A DNA stretch of 64,000 nucleotides, taken from contig NZ_AP012331.1 of NCBI RefSeq assembly GCF_001042635.1, positions 930,001 through 994,000 of the forward strand. Direction: 5' to 3'. This stretch comes from Bifidobacterium scardovii JCM 12489 = DSM 13734. GTDB taxonomy: Bacteria > Actinomycetota > Actinomycetes > Actinomycetales > Bifidobacteriaceae. The position numbers and the translations under genes were made by a program. The notes beneath the pieces are model-generated. The model had not been told where the DNA came from. It saw only the letters and a program-made list of their open reading frames with translations, and did no database searches. Shown here piece by piece: positions 1 through 8,092 of the stretch. Numbering within the stretch: the stretch's first letter is position 1; each line of letters begins with the position of its first letter.

Positions 1-356
1 AATCGCTGATGCGGGGCACCATCATCGACTGCGGGTTCATGCCGCCGCGCACGCAGGAAACCTTTGTCGATCCGCAGACGGGGAAAGTCTATCGGGCTGA
101 TTTCGTATGGCATATCGATGGCAGCGACATCATCGTCGCCGAGTTCGATGGCATGGGCAAATACGTGGATCCGTCGATGACGAATCGAAGAAGCGTGCAA
201 GGCGTGGTGCTGGCCGAGCGGGAGCGGGAGCAGGCCCTGCATCGCGCCGGTGTCACCGCCATCGTCCTGTTCACTTTCGACGAGGTCGTGCAGCGGTCCC
301 CGGTCCTTGACCGATTGCGCGCGGCCGGCGTTCCTCTGCACGATGGCGTGATCTAA
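1..356 (+). CDS. C-terminal part of a hypothetical protein, possibly nuclease-fold (DUF559/Vsr-like)
   Basis: The reading frame is open to the left edge, so the start lies outside the window; about 118 residues are visible. The visible part has an alternating hydrophobic/charged pattern (YRADFVW, then IVAEFDGMGKY, then ERERE, then a final AGVTAIVLFTFDEVV strand). This resembles the restriction-endonuclease-like tail found in many actinobacterial DUF559 or AbiEi-antitoxin-type proteins. The D and E positions would fit a PD-(D/E)xK core, but no clear K follows the E. The family guess is weak. The gene is followed by more than 1 kb of non-coding DNA, so it is the last gene of its unit. Confidence 0.55.
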   Translation, partial: SLMRGTIIDCGFMPPRTQETFVDPQTGKVYRADFVWHIDGSDIIVAEFDGMGKYVDPSMTNRRSVQGVVLAEREREQALHRAGVTAIVLFTFDEVVQRSPVLDRLRAAGVPLHDGVI

Positions 357-433
357 CGATTGCGGCGCTGATCGGCCGGAGCTCAATGAGACCACGTCGA
401 TTGACTCTGCGCATGTTTGCAGGATGCGGATTC

Positions 434-465
434 ATGCCGGCAAAACCGTCAGGCTTTGCCGGCAT
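434..465. repeat. Hairpin downstream of the partial gene
   Basis: ATGCCGGCAAA at 434-444 pairs perfectly with TTTGCCGGCAT at 455-465 across a 10-nt loop. There is no T-run on either side, so it is not a textbook terminator, but it lies about 80 bp after the stop of the first gene and may end or protect its transcript. Confidence 0.5.
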
Positions 466-491
466 CCCGCGTCATAAGTTCGTTTACTCTG

Positions 492-520
492 TCTGGCTCC
501 CCTCCAAGAGGGGAGCCAGA
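492..520. repeat. GGCTCCCCTC palindromic repeat, copy 1
   Basis: A 12-bp perfect inverted repeat, TCTGGCTCCCCT / AGGGGAGCCAGA, with a 5-nt loop. It belongs to the same dispersed family as the elements near 19067, 19183, 23032, 26722 and 27724. No coding sequence overlaps it. Confidence 0.75.
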
Positions 521-567
521 TATAGTGCACGAACTTGCGACGCAGGATACTAGAGGGGCGCCATTAA

Positions 568-1076
568 GCATTGGCAGCGATGCGATTCGTCTGGGGGATA
601 AGTGCATAGCCCCGCGGAGAACTCGCTCAGCGGGGCGAGTTGCCTAGAGGATAGCGGTGGTGCTCCGTCGGGGTGGCTGTGGCGGCGCGATTCGTATGGG
701 GTGTAGATGAATGGTGCCGCGGAGAACTCGCTCAGCGGGGCGAGTTGCCTAGAGGATAGCGGTGGTGCTCCGTCGGGGTGGCCGTGATGATGCGTTTTGC
801 ATGGGGTATAGGCGGGATGCTTCGTGGAGAAGCTGTTTAGCGGGGTATAACTCCTACGGGGTAGCAGCATCGTTCCATTGAGTACTGGCATCAAGGTGCT
901 TCGTCTGGGGTATAGGTGAAGAACCTCGCGGAGCGCTTGCTTAGCGAGGTATACCGTCTAGAGGCTCGCGGTGGTGCTCCGTCGGGGTGTCGGTGGCGAT
1001 GCAATTCGCATGAGTGTAGGTGGGATGCGCCGCTGGGAAGCTACTCAGCGGGGTATAGCGCCTATAGGGCAGGAGG
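568..1076. repeat. Degenerate tandem repeat array, about five ~105-bp units
   Basis: Units begin near 612, 717, 822, 927 and 1029. The first two are almost identical, with exact 105-bp spacing over GGAGAACTCGCTCAGCGGGG and the following GCGGTGGTGCTCCGTCGGGG. Later units keep only the framework (a CAGCGGGG-type box, a GTGCTCCGTCGGGG-type box, then a GATNCGCATGGGGTATAGG-type box). Each good unit can fold: AACTCGC pairs with GCGAGTT. Because 105 is a multiple of three, the minus strand shows a short open frame with a 35-residue repeat at 550-894. It has no ribosome binding site and looks incidental. Confidence 0.8.
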
Positions 1077-1385
1077 GATTATCCACCGATCGATTCGAAT
1101 CGGCTCCGAGGCGTGCTTCCATCGCAGCACGCCATAACACGCTGCGGCACGAACGGCTCGCCACAGCGTGCCACGGTCCGCCACAACACGGTATGGCATA
1201 AAACGCCGCCATACCGCGACACGCATGACATGCCGCGCCGTCTTCCGCTCCTTCCCGCTCCTCCTCGTCCGCAGCCCCTTGCCGCAGCAGCCCCGTCAAC
1301 CCCCGTATCGCGCTCGCAAGCCAGTATCCTCACAACCATCAGCCATACGCCTATCAGGCCTCGTACCGTTCCGCAGTCCGTCGAA
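1077..1385. other. Non-coding stretch, nothing recognised
   Basis: GC-rich, low-complexity DNA rich in CACGCC/GCCATA-type words between the tandem array and the promoter of the PRD regulator gene. No convincing gene, tRNA or terminator is seen. Confidence 0.5.
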
Positions 1386-1418
1386 TGTCCGTTGCTAACG
1401 GACAGGAGTGTGTATACT
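1386..1418 (+). promoter_or_regulatory. Promoter with 19-bp palindromic operator for the PRD regulator gene
   Basis: TGTCCGTT-GCT-AACGGACA at 1386-1404 is a perfect 8-bp inverted repeat. It overlaps the likely -35 region, and a good -10 (TATACT, 1413-1418) follows. The position, about 60 bp before the start codon of the regulator, fits an operator for that regulator or for another sugar-responsive repressor. The binding protein is not known from the sequence. Confidence 0.55.
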
Positions 1419-1475
1419 ACGCCGTCGTTTCCCATCGGCCCGCCCGTATCTTGGATAGTGCAAGGAGGCGTGGCA

Positions 1476-2972
1476 ATGACGACTGGACACGGTAAATCAC
1501 TTATCAACTACCTGTTGAACCGGCGCGATTTCGTGTCGGGGCAGGAGTTGTCGGCGACCCTGGACGTGTCCACCAAGACCGTCTCTCGCATCGTCAAGCA
1601 GATCAACGACCAGTATGAGAACGGTCCGATCATCGAATCGCAGCGCGGGCGTGGGTATCGGCTCAACTACCAGAACTACTACGATCACCGCGATCAGGTC
1701 GATTCCACGGTCGACGTCGGCGGACTGAGCTCGGTGGAGCGCCGCGACGAGATCATCAAGCGCCTGCTCATCACCTCGCCGCAGCAGTACCGCATGAACG
1801 ATATCTGGGGCAAGTTCTACATCAGCGATTCCGCGATCGCCTCGGACATGAAGATCCTGCGGCACATGCTCGGCAAATTCCATCTCACGCTCAGCCGCAG
1901 CAGCGACTACATCTGGGTGGAAGGCGTGGAGTCGGACATCCGCCGGGCCATCACCTCGCTGCTTTTCGCCGACGACGTGATCGTCAGCGGCCAGTTCGAT
2001 CAGCCGAACCAGCTCATCAAGCAGCGTGACGCCGCATTCGTGACCCATCAGCTGGATCTGATCGAGGACATGACCCGCTCCGAGATCCCGTACCCGTACA
2101 GCGTGAACCTGTTCACCCATCTGTACATCCTCATTGAACGGTTCCGCAGCGCCGGCTCGATCATCGACGAGTACGGCGGGACATCGGCGGACGAGCCGAT
2201 GAGGAACGGCGAGCTCGTGGCGGTCTGCAACAAGGTCATCGCCAATCTGGGCGCCTATCTGGACACGCCTTTGCCGCGGATCGAGGTGTACAACCTGTAC
2301 CGGTACCTGACCTCCTCGCGCATCGACGACAATCGGGTCGACCCCGGCGAGATCCCCGATCTCGTGCGCGACGTGACCGAGTACCTGATCTCGCGGGTGA
2401 TCGAGGATCCCCAATACCGGGACATCAACAGTCAGGACCTGTTCATCGGCCTTGCCAAGCATATGCGCCCGCTGCTCAACCGGCTCGAAAACGGCATCAG
2501 GGTGACGAACAACCTGCTCGAGCAGATCAAGCTCGAGTACATGCACCTGTTCGAAACGGTGAAGGTTGCGACCGAAGACATGGCGCGGCGCTATGGGCTG
2601 AACCGGATCGACGACGAGGAGGCCGGATTCATCACGGTCTATTTCGCGCAGGCCGTCGAGAACCGGCGCATGCCGCTCGACATCCTGCTCGTGTGCACCA
2701 CGGGGCTGGGCACGGCGCAGCTGCTGCGCGCCAAGATCGAGAAGCGGTTCGCCGGATTCCACATCGTGCAGACCGTGGCGGCGCGCGACATCGATCAGGC
2801 GATCGATCGGCATCCCGAAATCGATCTGGTGGTGTCCACGATTCGTCTCGGAGCCGATGTCCACCTGCCGACGCTGGTGGTCAGCGCGATGCTGACCGTG
2901 GAGGACCAGGACCGTCTCGAACGCGAGGCCGACCTGATCCGCAAGGGGGTGACGCGGCGATGCGATGCCTGA
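1476..2972 (+). CDS. PRD-domain transcriptional regulator (MtlR/LicR type)
   Basis: 498 residues starting at the ATG preceded by AAGGAGG (1462-1468). An N-terminal DNA-binding winged helix (HTH_11 type, residues ~8-60, ending in the RGRGYRLN wing) is followed by two PTS-regulation domains. These are followed by an EIIB-like domain with the phosphorylatable cysteine in VCTTGLGTAQ (Cys407). There is no RNA-binding CAT domain, so it should act on DNA rather than as a BglG-type antiterminator. The EIIA module usually fused to this family is absent; the next gene encodes a stand-alone EIIA that overlaps this gene by 13 bp. It probably activates the PTS genes downstream in response to phosphorylation by the PTS. 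Family assignment is firm; target and sugar are inferred. Confidence 0.9.
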   Translation: MTTGHGKSLINYLLNRRDFVSGQELSATLDVSTKTVSRIVKQINDQYENGPIIESQRGRGYRLNYQNYYDHRDQVDSTVDVGGLSSVERRDEIIKRLLITSPQQYRMNDIWGKFYISDSAIASDMKILRHMLGKFHLTLSRSSDYIWVEGVESDIRRAITSLLFADDVIVSGQFDQPNQLIKQRDAAFVTHQLDLIEDMTRSEIPYPYSVNLFTHLYILIERFRSAGSIIDEYGGTSADEPMRNGELVAVCNKVIANLGAYLDTPLPRIEVYNLYRYLTSSRIDDNRVDPGEIPDLVRDVTEYLISRVIEDPQYRDINSQDLFIGLAKHMRPLLNRLENGIRVTNNLLEQIKLEYMHLFETVKVATEDMARRYGLNRIDDEEAGFITVYFAQAVENRRMPLDILLVCTTGLGTAQLLRAKIEKRFAGFHIVQTVAARDIDQAIDRHPEIDLVVSTIRLGADVHLPTLVVSAMLTVEDQDRLEREADLIRKGVTRRCDA

Positions 2973-3394
2973 CGATCTGGGAGCCGGATACCTCGATACC
3001 GGACAAGCGCACGCTGATCGACGCCGTGGCCACGTATCTGTCGGGGCAGGGCTTGGTCGGCGACCGGTGCGCCGCGGCCGAGGCGCTGCGATTGCGCGAA
3101 AGCCTCGGCGATACGCTGATCGCCCCGCATCTGGCGATCCCGCATGCGATGAGCGACGCCGTCAACGAGTCCGTCGTGCTGTTCGTCAAACTGCGCGACG
3201 GGCTGGACGACTGGCAGCCGGGCGCAACCGTCGACCGGTACCTGTTCACGCTGATCCCCGAACGCCCCCCGACCGCCGATCTCGAGGCGATCAAAAGCCT
3301 GTACACGCGGCTCGCCGACGACCGGACGCTTGAGGCGTTGGCCGGCGGCGGCCCGAGCGACGTCCTCACAGTATTGCAACAAGAAAGGAACTGA
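2960..3394 (+). CDS. PTS EIIA protein, fructose/mannitol type (first copy)
   Basis: 144 residues; the ATG lies inside the end of the regulator gene (13-bp overlap), which suggests translational coupling. The EIIA-2 fold is shown by LAIPHAMSD with the active-site His62. The second EIIA, 2 bp downstream, has the canonical AIPHGRSE. In this family the His takes phosphate from HPr and passes it to an EIIB cysteine. Because it directly follows a PRD regulator that lacks its own EIIA, it may be the regulator's detached EIIA module rather than the transport one. This is inference from gene order. Confidence 0.85.
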   Translation: MRCLTIWEPDTSIPDKRTLIDAVATYLSGQGLVGDRCAAAEALRLRESLGDTLIAPHLAIPHAMSDAVNESVVLFVKLRDGLDDWQPGATVDRYLFTLIPERPPTADLEAIKSLYTRLADDRTLEALAGGGPSDVLTVLQQERN

Positions 3395-3396
3395 CC

Positions 3397-3858
3397 ATGG
3401 ACGCATCCTCCCTGAACGATGTTCTCGACAGGAACACGATCCTGACGAATCTGAACGCGAACGCCAAGGACGACGTCATCGACGCGCTGGCCCGGCGGCT
3501 GCGCGAGCACGGCTACATCGCCTCCGTCGACGCGTTCGTCGACGCCGTGCACGAGCGCGAGAAGGAAGGCGCCACCGGCATCGGCAACCATGTCGCCATC
3601 CCGCACGGCCGCAGCGAGACCGTGAACAAGAACGGCGTGGCCATCGCGGTCCTCGACCACGAGATCGAGTGGGAGTCGCTGGACGATACCGGCGCGAAGG
3701 TAGTGGTGCTGTTCACCGTCGGCGCCAGCGGCGACGGGGCCAACGAGCATCTGCGCCTGCTCTCGCTGTTCGCCCGCAAGATGGCCAAGCAGGAGATCAT
3801 CGACGCGCTGCTCAAAGCCGGGACGATCGACGAGGTCATCGGCTGCTTCGCAGACTGA
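3397..3858 (+). CDS. PTS EIIA protein, fructose type (second copy)
   Basis: 153 residues, starting at ATG after an AAGAAAGGAA ribosome site; only 2 bp separate it from the preceding EIIA gene. The motif GIGNHVAIPHGRSE with His70 is the classical EIIA-fructose phosphorylation site. It likely phosphorylates the separate EIIB encoded about 100 bp downstream. The gap (3859-3961) is an A/C-rich, poorly structured leader ending in AAAGGAGAA, which probably boosts translation of the EIIB gene. Confidence 0.92.
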   Translation: MDASSLNDVLDRNTILTNLNANAKDDVIDALARRLREHGYIASVDAFVDAVHEREKEGATGIGNHVAIPHGRSETVNKNGVAIAVLDHEIEWESLDDTGAKVVVLFTVGASGDGANEHLRLLSLFARKMAKQEIIDALLKAGTIDEVIGCFAD

Positions 3859-3961
3859 CGGCCCGCCCGCCGGAGCCGCGCCCGCCGGGCAACCCTGTAA
3901 ACCAACAAATCAACAACCCAATACCCCAACCAACCCAACCACAAGACAAAGGAGAACCATC

Positions 3962-4273
3962 ATGAAGATCGTCGGAGTAAGCGCCTGCACGGTCGGCATC
4001 GCCCACACCTACATGGCCCAGCAGAAGCTGGAGGACGCCGCCAAGGCGGCCGGCGACGACGTCAAGATCGAGACCCAGGGCACCATCGGCATCGAGAACG
4101 CGCTGACCGAGCAGGACATCGCCGAAGCTGACGTCGTGCTGCTGGCCATCGACATCAAGATCGCCGACGAGGGCCGTTTCGAGGGCAGGAAAGTCGTCAA
4201 GGTGTCCACCGAGACCGCCATCAAGTCCCCGAACAAGCTGATCGCCAAGCTGCACGACATTGTCGGCAAGTGA
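3962..4273 (+). CDS. PTS EIIB protein, fructose family
   Basis: 103 residues, the usual length for a stand-alone EIIB of the fructose family. The phosphate-accepting Cys9 sits in the P-loop VSACTVGIAHTYMAQ, typical of FruA EIIB domains. It accepts phosphate from EIIA and passes it to the sugar during uptake through EIIC. A strong AAAGGAGAA precedes the ATG. The four PTS components are encoded as separate proteins, whereas bifidobacterial FruA-type systems are often fused. Confidence 0.94.
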   Translation: MKIVGVSACTVGIAHTYMAQQKLEDAAKAAGDDVKIETQGTIGIENALTEQDIAEADVVLLAIDIKIADEGRFEGRKVVKVSTETAIKSPNKLIAKLHDIVGK

Positions 4274-4324
4274 CGCCGCGTCAACATCCATTTCTCCGTT
4301 AGTGTCAAGGGGAGCAAGAGCATC

Positions 4325-5443
4325 ATGAAAACCTTCTGGAAGAAAGCCAACTTCAAGGGTCATCTGCTGACCGCCATCTCGTACATGATCCCGATCGTCT
4401 GCGGCGCGGGCTTCATCATCGCCATCGGCATGGCGTTCGGCGGCACCAGCCAGGACGCGCTGGTCATCGGCAAATTCAACTTCTTCGAGGCACTCGCCAC
4501 GCTGGGCGGCAAGGCCCTGGGCATGCTGCCGGTGATCATCGCCACCGGCATCGCGTTCTCGATCGCCGGCAAGCCGGGCATCGCGCCGGGCTTCGTGACC
4601 GGTCTGGCCGCCAATGCGATCAGCGCCGGCTTCATCGGCGGCATGATCGGCGGCTATATGGCCGGCTGGATCGCCTTCGCCGTGCTCACCTTCGTCAAGG
4701 TGCCGAGCTGGGCCAAGGGCCTGATGCCCACGTTGATCGTGCCGTTCCTGGCATCGCTGTCCAGCGGCCTGATCATGGTGTACATCATCGGCACCCCGGT
4801 GTCGTGGTTCACCTCATGGCTGACCGGCGTGCTGACCAGCATGTCCGGCGCCTCCAACCTGATCTTCGGCGCCGTGCTCGGCACGCTGTCCATCGTCGAC
4901 TTCGGCGGCCCGATCAACAAGACCGCGTTCGCGTTCGCGCTCACGCTGCAGGCCGAGGGCATCAACGGCCCGGTCACCGCGCTGCAGCTGACCAACACCG
5001 CGACCCCGATCGGCTTCGGCTTCGCGTTCCTCGTCGCCCGCCTGCTGCGCAAGAACATCTACACGCATGAGGAGATCGAGACCCTCAAGTCCGCCGTGCC
5101 GATGGGCGTGGTGAACATCGTCGAGGGCTCCATCCCGATCGTCATGAACGACCTGGTCCGCGGCATCGTGGCGGCCGGGCTCGGCGGCTGCGTCGAGGGC
5201 GCCATCCTCATGTCCCTGACCAACGGGCAGGGCGCCACCGTGCCGTTCGGCGGCTTCCTCATGCTGCCGACGATGGGCGCGAACTGGTGGGTCGGCCTGC
5301 TGGCCATCGCCGCGAACGTGGTGGTCGCCGGTACGGTCTACGCGCTGATCAAGAAGGACATTCCGGCCGAGGCCATGACCGCGGTCAGGAACTCCGCCGA
5401 GGACGAGGAAGATCTCGATCTGGACGCCATCCAGGTCATGTGA
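4325..5443 (+). CDS. PTS EIIC permease, fructose family
   Basis: 372 residues with about nine to ten hydrophobic segments and glycine-rich loops (FIGGMIGGYMAGW, VDFGGPINKTAFAFA, TATPIGFGFAFLVA). The GGPINKTAF segment is characteristic of fructose/mannitol-type EIIC channels. It carries the sugar across the membrane for phosphorylation by the EIIB above. The C-terminus is short and acidic (DEEDLDLD). The next gene is an epimerase acting on a ketohexose phosphate, which suggests the substrate is D-allulose rather than fructose; this is inferred from context only. Confidence 0.92.
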   Translation: MKTFWKKANFKGHLLTAISYMIPIVCGAGFIIAIGMAFGGTSQDALVIGKFNFFEALATLGGKALGMLPVIIATGIAFSIAGKPGIAPGFVTGLAANAISAGFIGGMIGGYMAGWIAFAVLTFVKVPSWAKGLMPTLIVPFLASLSSGLIMVYIIGTPVSWFTSWLTGVLTSMSGASNLIFGAVLGTLSIVDFGGPINKTAFAFALTLQAEGINGPVTALQLTNTATPIGFGFAFLVARLLRKNIYTHEEIETLKSAVPMGVVNIVEGSIPIVMNDLVRGIVAAGLGGCVEGAILMSLTNGQGATVPFGGFLMLPTMGANWWVGLLAIAANVVVAGTVYALIKKDIPAEAMTAVRNSAEDEEDLDLDAIQVM

Positions 5444-5543
5444 CCGGCGCAGGGCGGCGCGATGCGGCGCCGGAGCCGAAATCCGACGCCGCCGCGCCGG
5501 CCGCGCGGAACGGCATAGACAGCATAGAAAGGACCACATCCGA

Positions 5544-6260
5544 ATGACCAGAACAATCAAACTGTCCCCGTCGCTGATGACCATGGACCTGGACCAGTTC
5601 AAGGAGCAGATCACCTTCCTCAACGACAAGGTGAACTCCTACCACATCGACATCATGGACGGCCACTTCGTGCCGAACATCACGCTCTCGCCGTGGTTCA
5701 TCGAGCAGGTGCGCAAGATCTCCGACGTGCCGCTGTCCGCGCATATGATGGTCACCGACGCCCCGTTCTGGGTCCGCCAGCTGATCGACGTCAGGTGCGA
5801 CGAAATCTGCTTTCCCTCCGAAGTGGCCAACGGCGTGGCCTTCAGCATGATCGACGACATCCATGCGGCCGGGCTCAAGGCCGGCGCCGTGCTCAATCCG
5901 GAGACCTCGATCGACACGATCCTGCCGTATATCGACCTGCTCGACAAGGTCACGGTTATGACGATCGATCCGGGCTTCGCGGGGCAGCGATTCCTCGAAG
6001 TCACGCTGGACAAGATCGTCGAGTTGCGCAGGCTGCGCGAGGAACGCGGCTACGGGTACGAGATCGAGATGGACGGATCCACGAACCTCAATCATTGGAA
6101 GCTCATTTCCGACGCCAACCCGGACATCTACGTGATCGGTCGCTCCGGCCTGTTCGGCCTGACCGACAGCATCGAGGATTCTTGGGACCAGATGGTGCGC
6201 GAATACGAGCAGTGCACCGGCTTCGCGTTCGATAACGGCAAGTATTCGACCGCTCGCTGA
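5544..6260 (+). CDS. alsE: D-allulose-6-phosphate 3-epimerase (ribulose-phosphate 3-epimerase family)
   Basis: 238 residues, TIM barrel. It follows E. coli AlsE closely along its length (SPSLMTMDL, YHIDIMDGHFVPNITLSP, AGAVLNPET, VMTIDPGFAGQRF, IGRSGLFGL). Metal and catalytic positions are visible: His34 and Asp36, the His of SAHMMV, and the Asp of IEMDGS. The LHPE loop of AlsE is changed to CFPSE here. The expected reaction is D-allulose-6-P to D-fructose-6-P, which feeds the bifid shunt directly. It ends the PTS operon and is followed by a terminator. A pentose-phosphate epimerase role is less likely given the closer match to AlsE and the hexose-type PTS next to it. Confidence 0.85.
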   Translation: MTRTIKLSPSLMTMDLDQFKEQITFLNDKVNSYHIDIMDGHFVPNITLSPWFIEQVRKISDVPLSAHMMVTDAPFWVRQLIDVRCDEICFPSEVANGVAFSMIDDIHAAGLKAGAVLNPETSIDTILPYIDLLDKVTVMTIDPGFAGQRFLEVTLDKIVELRRLREERGYGYEIEMDGSTNLNHWKLISDANPDIYVIGRSGLFGLTDSIEDSWDQMVREYEQCTGFAFDNGKYSTAR

Positions 6261-6265
6261 CGCTG

Positions 6266-6315
6266 CGGCGGCATGCCGGCCTCTCCCGTTCGGGAGGCCG
6301 GCATGCCGCCGTTTT
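6266..6315 (+). terminator. Intrinsic terminator of the PTS/epimerase operon
   Basis: CGGCGGCATGCCGGCCTC (6266-6283) pairs perfectly with 6294-6311, with extra CCC/GGG pairs inside, and is followed by TTTT. Confidence 0.9.
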
Positions 6316-6386
6316 CGTGAGACCGGGAAGGCCAGGCGCGCCGGCTGCGATGGCGTGCGCCCGGGACACGCGCACCTCCGATATTG

Positions 6387-6402
6387 TCGAACATTTGTTC
6401 GA
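6387..6402 (+). promoter_or_regulatory. SOS box (LexA operator)
   Basis: TCGAACATTTGTTCGA matches the Gram-positive/actinobacterial LexA consensus CGAAC-N4-GTTCG exactly. It overlaps a GATAAT -10-like hexamer (6401-6406) just upstream of the Y-family polymerase gene, so LexA binding would block transcription. Confidence 0.88.
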
Positions 6403-6426
6403 TAATACTTGCGGGAGGTGAGTGCC

Positions 6427-7923
6427 GTGGGCCGTACCTATGTAGCCATAGACCTGAAGTCGTTCTATGCGTCGGCGGAGTGCGCGGCGCTCCATGTCGA
6501 TCCGTTGAACACGCATCTGGTGGTGGCGGATGTCAGCCGCACGGAGAAGACGATCTGCCTGGCGGTGTCCCCGTCCCTGAAGGCGTATGGCCTGCCCGGC
6601 CGCGCCAGGCTGTTCGAGGTCGTGCGGAAGATGGGGGAGGTCAACGAGCGCCGGCGTCTGGCCGCCCCCGGCCGCAGGTTCATCGGCGAGTCCTGCGACG
6701 CCCGCGAGCTGAGCGCCAATCCCGCGCTGAAAGCGGCCTATATCATCGCCAAGCCGCGCATGGCCACCTATATCCGGCAAAGCTCGCGGATCTACGCGAT
6801 CTATCTCAAATACGCGGCGCCCGAGGACATCCACGTCTACTCGATCGACGAGGTGTTCATCGACGTGACGCGGTACCTGCGCCTGTACCGCACCACCGCG
6901 CACGAGCTGTCGCGCGCGATCATAGCCGATATCCTCAGTCAGACCGGCATCACCGCCACCGCCGGCATCGGGACGAACCTGTACCTGGCCAAGGTTGCCA
7001 TGGATATCGTCGCCAAGCACATCCCGGCCGGGCCGGACGGGGTGCGCGTCGCCGAACTCGACGAGGCGTCGTACCGGCGCCTGCTGTGGAATCACCGGCC
7101 GCTCACCGACTTCTGGCGGGTCGGGCGCGGGTATGCGAAGAAGCTGGAGGCGCACGGGCTGCTGACCATGGGCGACATCGCGCGCTGCTCCGCGGGAGGC
7201 CCCGGCGACTACTACAATGAGGACCTGCTGTATCGCCTGTTCGGCGTCAACGCGGAATTGCTCATTGACCACGCGTGGGGGTGGGAGCCGTGCACGATCG
7301 CCGACATCAAGGCGTATCGGCCCGAAGCCAACTCCCTGAGTTCCGGCCAGGTGCTGCAGCAGCCGTACGGCTTTGATTCCGCGCGGCTGGTCACGCGCGA
7401 GATGACCGATGCATTGGTGCTCGAGATGGTCGGCAAGCGCCAGCTCACCGACTGCATAGGGCTGTACGTCGGGTACGACCGCAGCTCACCGGCCGATCAT
7501 ACGGTCAGCGACCGCTATGGCCGGGCAGTGCCGAAACCGGCCGGCGGTTCGAAGGACCTCGGCGAATACACCTCGTCCACCACGCGCATCGTCGCCGCGA
7601 TGATGGAGCTGTACGACCGCATCGTCGATCCGAAGCTGCTGGTGCGGCGCATCACCGTCACGGTCGGGCGCACGATCGGGGAGGGCGCGCTCGCCGAATC
7701 GGGCGGCGGCTACGAGCAGCCCGATCTGTTCTCCGACTTGGAGACCGTGGACCGGGATCGTGCGGCGCGGCGCGAGCAGGACCGCCGCGAGCACGACATG
7801 CAGCAGGCGCTGCTCGCCGTCAAGACCAAATTCGGGCGCAACGCGATCCTCAAGGGCATGAACCTTGAGCCAGACGCCACCGGCGTGCAGCGCAACAACC
7901 AGATCGGAGGGCATGCCGCATGA
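6427..7923 (+). CDS. Y-family DNA polymerase (UmuC/DinB type), SOS-controlled
   Basis: 498 residues from the GTG at 6427, chosen because GGGAGGTG lies 6 bp upstream; an upstream in-frame TTG at 6409 has no such site. The palm motif AIDLKSFYASAEC and the catalytic SIDEVFIDVT carry the metal-binding acids. GIGTNLYLAKVAMD follows (helix-hairpin region), and a C-terminal little-finger domain fills residues ~290-400. At nearly 500 residues it is longer than DinB (~350) and matches the Gram-positive UvrX/UmuC-like group. A YolD-like gene follows, the usual partner of that group. It should perform translesion synthesis when LexA is cleaved. Confidence 0.92.
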   Translation: MGRTYVAIDLKSFYASAECAALHVDPLNTHLVVADVSRTEKTICLAVSPSLKAYGLPGRARLFEVVRKMGEVNERRRLAAPGRRFIGESCDARELSANPALKAAYIIAKPRMATYIRQSSRIYAIYLKYAAPEDIHVYSIDEVFIDVTRYLRLYRTTAHELSRAIIADILSQTGITATAGIGTNLYLAKVAMDIVAKHIPAGPDGVRVAELDEASYRRLLWNHRPLTDFWRVGRGYAKKLEAHGLLTMGDIARCSAGGPGDYYNEDLLYRLFGVNAELLIDHAWGWEPCTIADIKAYRPEANSLSSGQVLQQPYGFDSARLVTREMTDALVLEMVGKRQLTDCIGLYVGYDRSSPADHTVSDRYGRAVPKPAGGSKDLGEYTSSTTRIVAAMMELYDRIVDPKLLVRRITVTVGRTIGEGALAESGGGYEQPDLFSDLETVDRDRAARREQDRREHDMQQALLAVKTKFGRNAILKGMNLEPDATGVQRNNQIGGHAA

Positions 7924-8092
7924 TGGTGCCGACACGGAGAACATACGCGCATGCGGGGCTCATGCCGCTGTCGATCCGTAACGAGACGACGGGAGCCCCG
8001 CGGGAAACATACCTGCATATGGAACGCACTATGGGCGGGCCGATGCGCGGGGCGGAGACGGTCCCGGGCGGGGCCGGGAGGGGAGGCGCCTC

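Noticed and set aside
550..894. Minus-strand open frame with a 35-residue repeat
   Set aside because: The openness follows from the 105-bp repeat period. There is no ribosome site, the composition is unnatural (His/Pro/Ser-rich) and the repeat decays at the DNA rather than the protein level.
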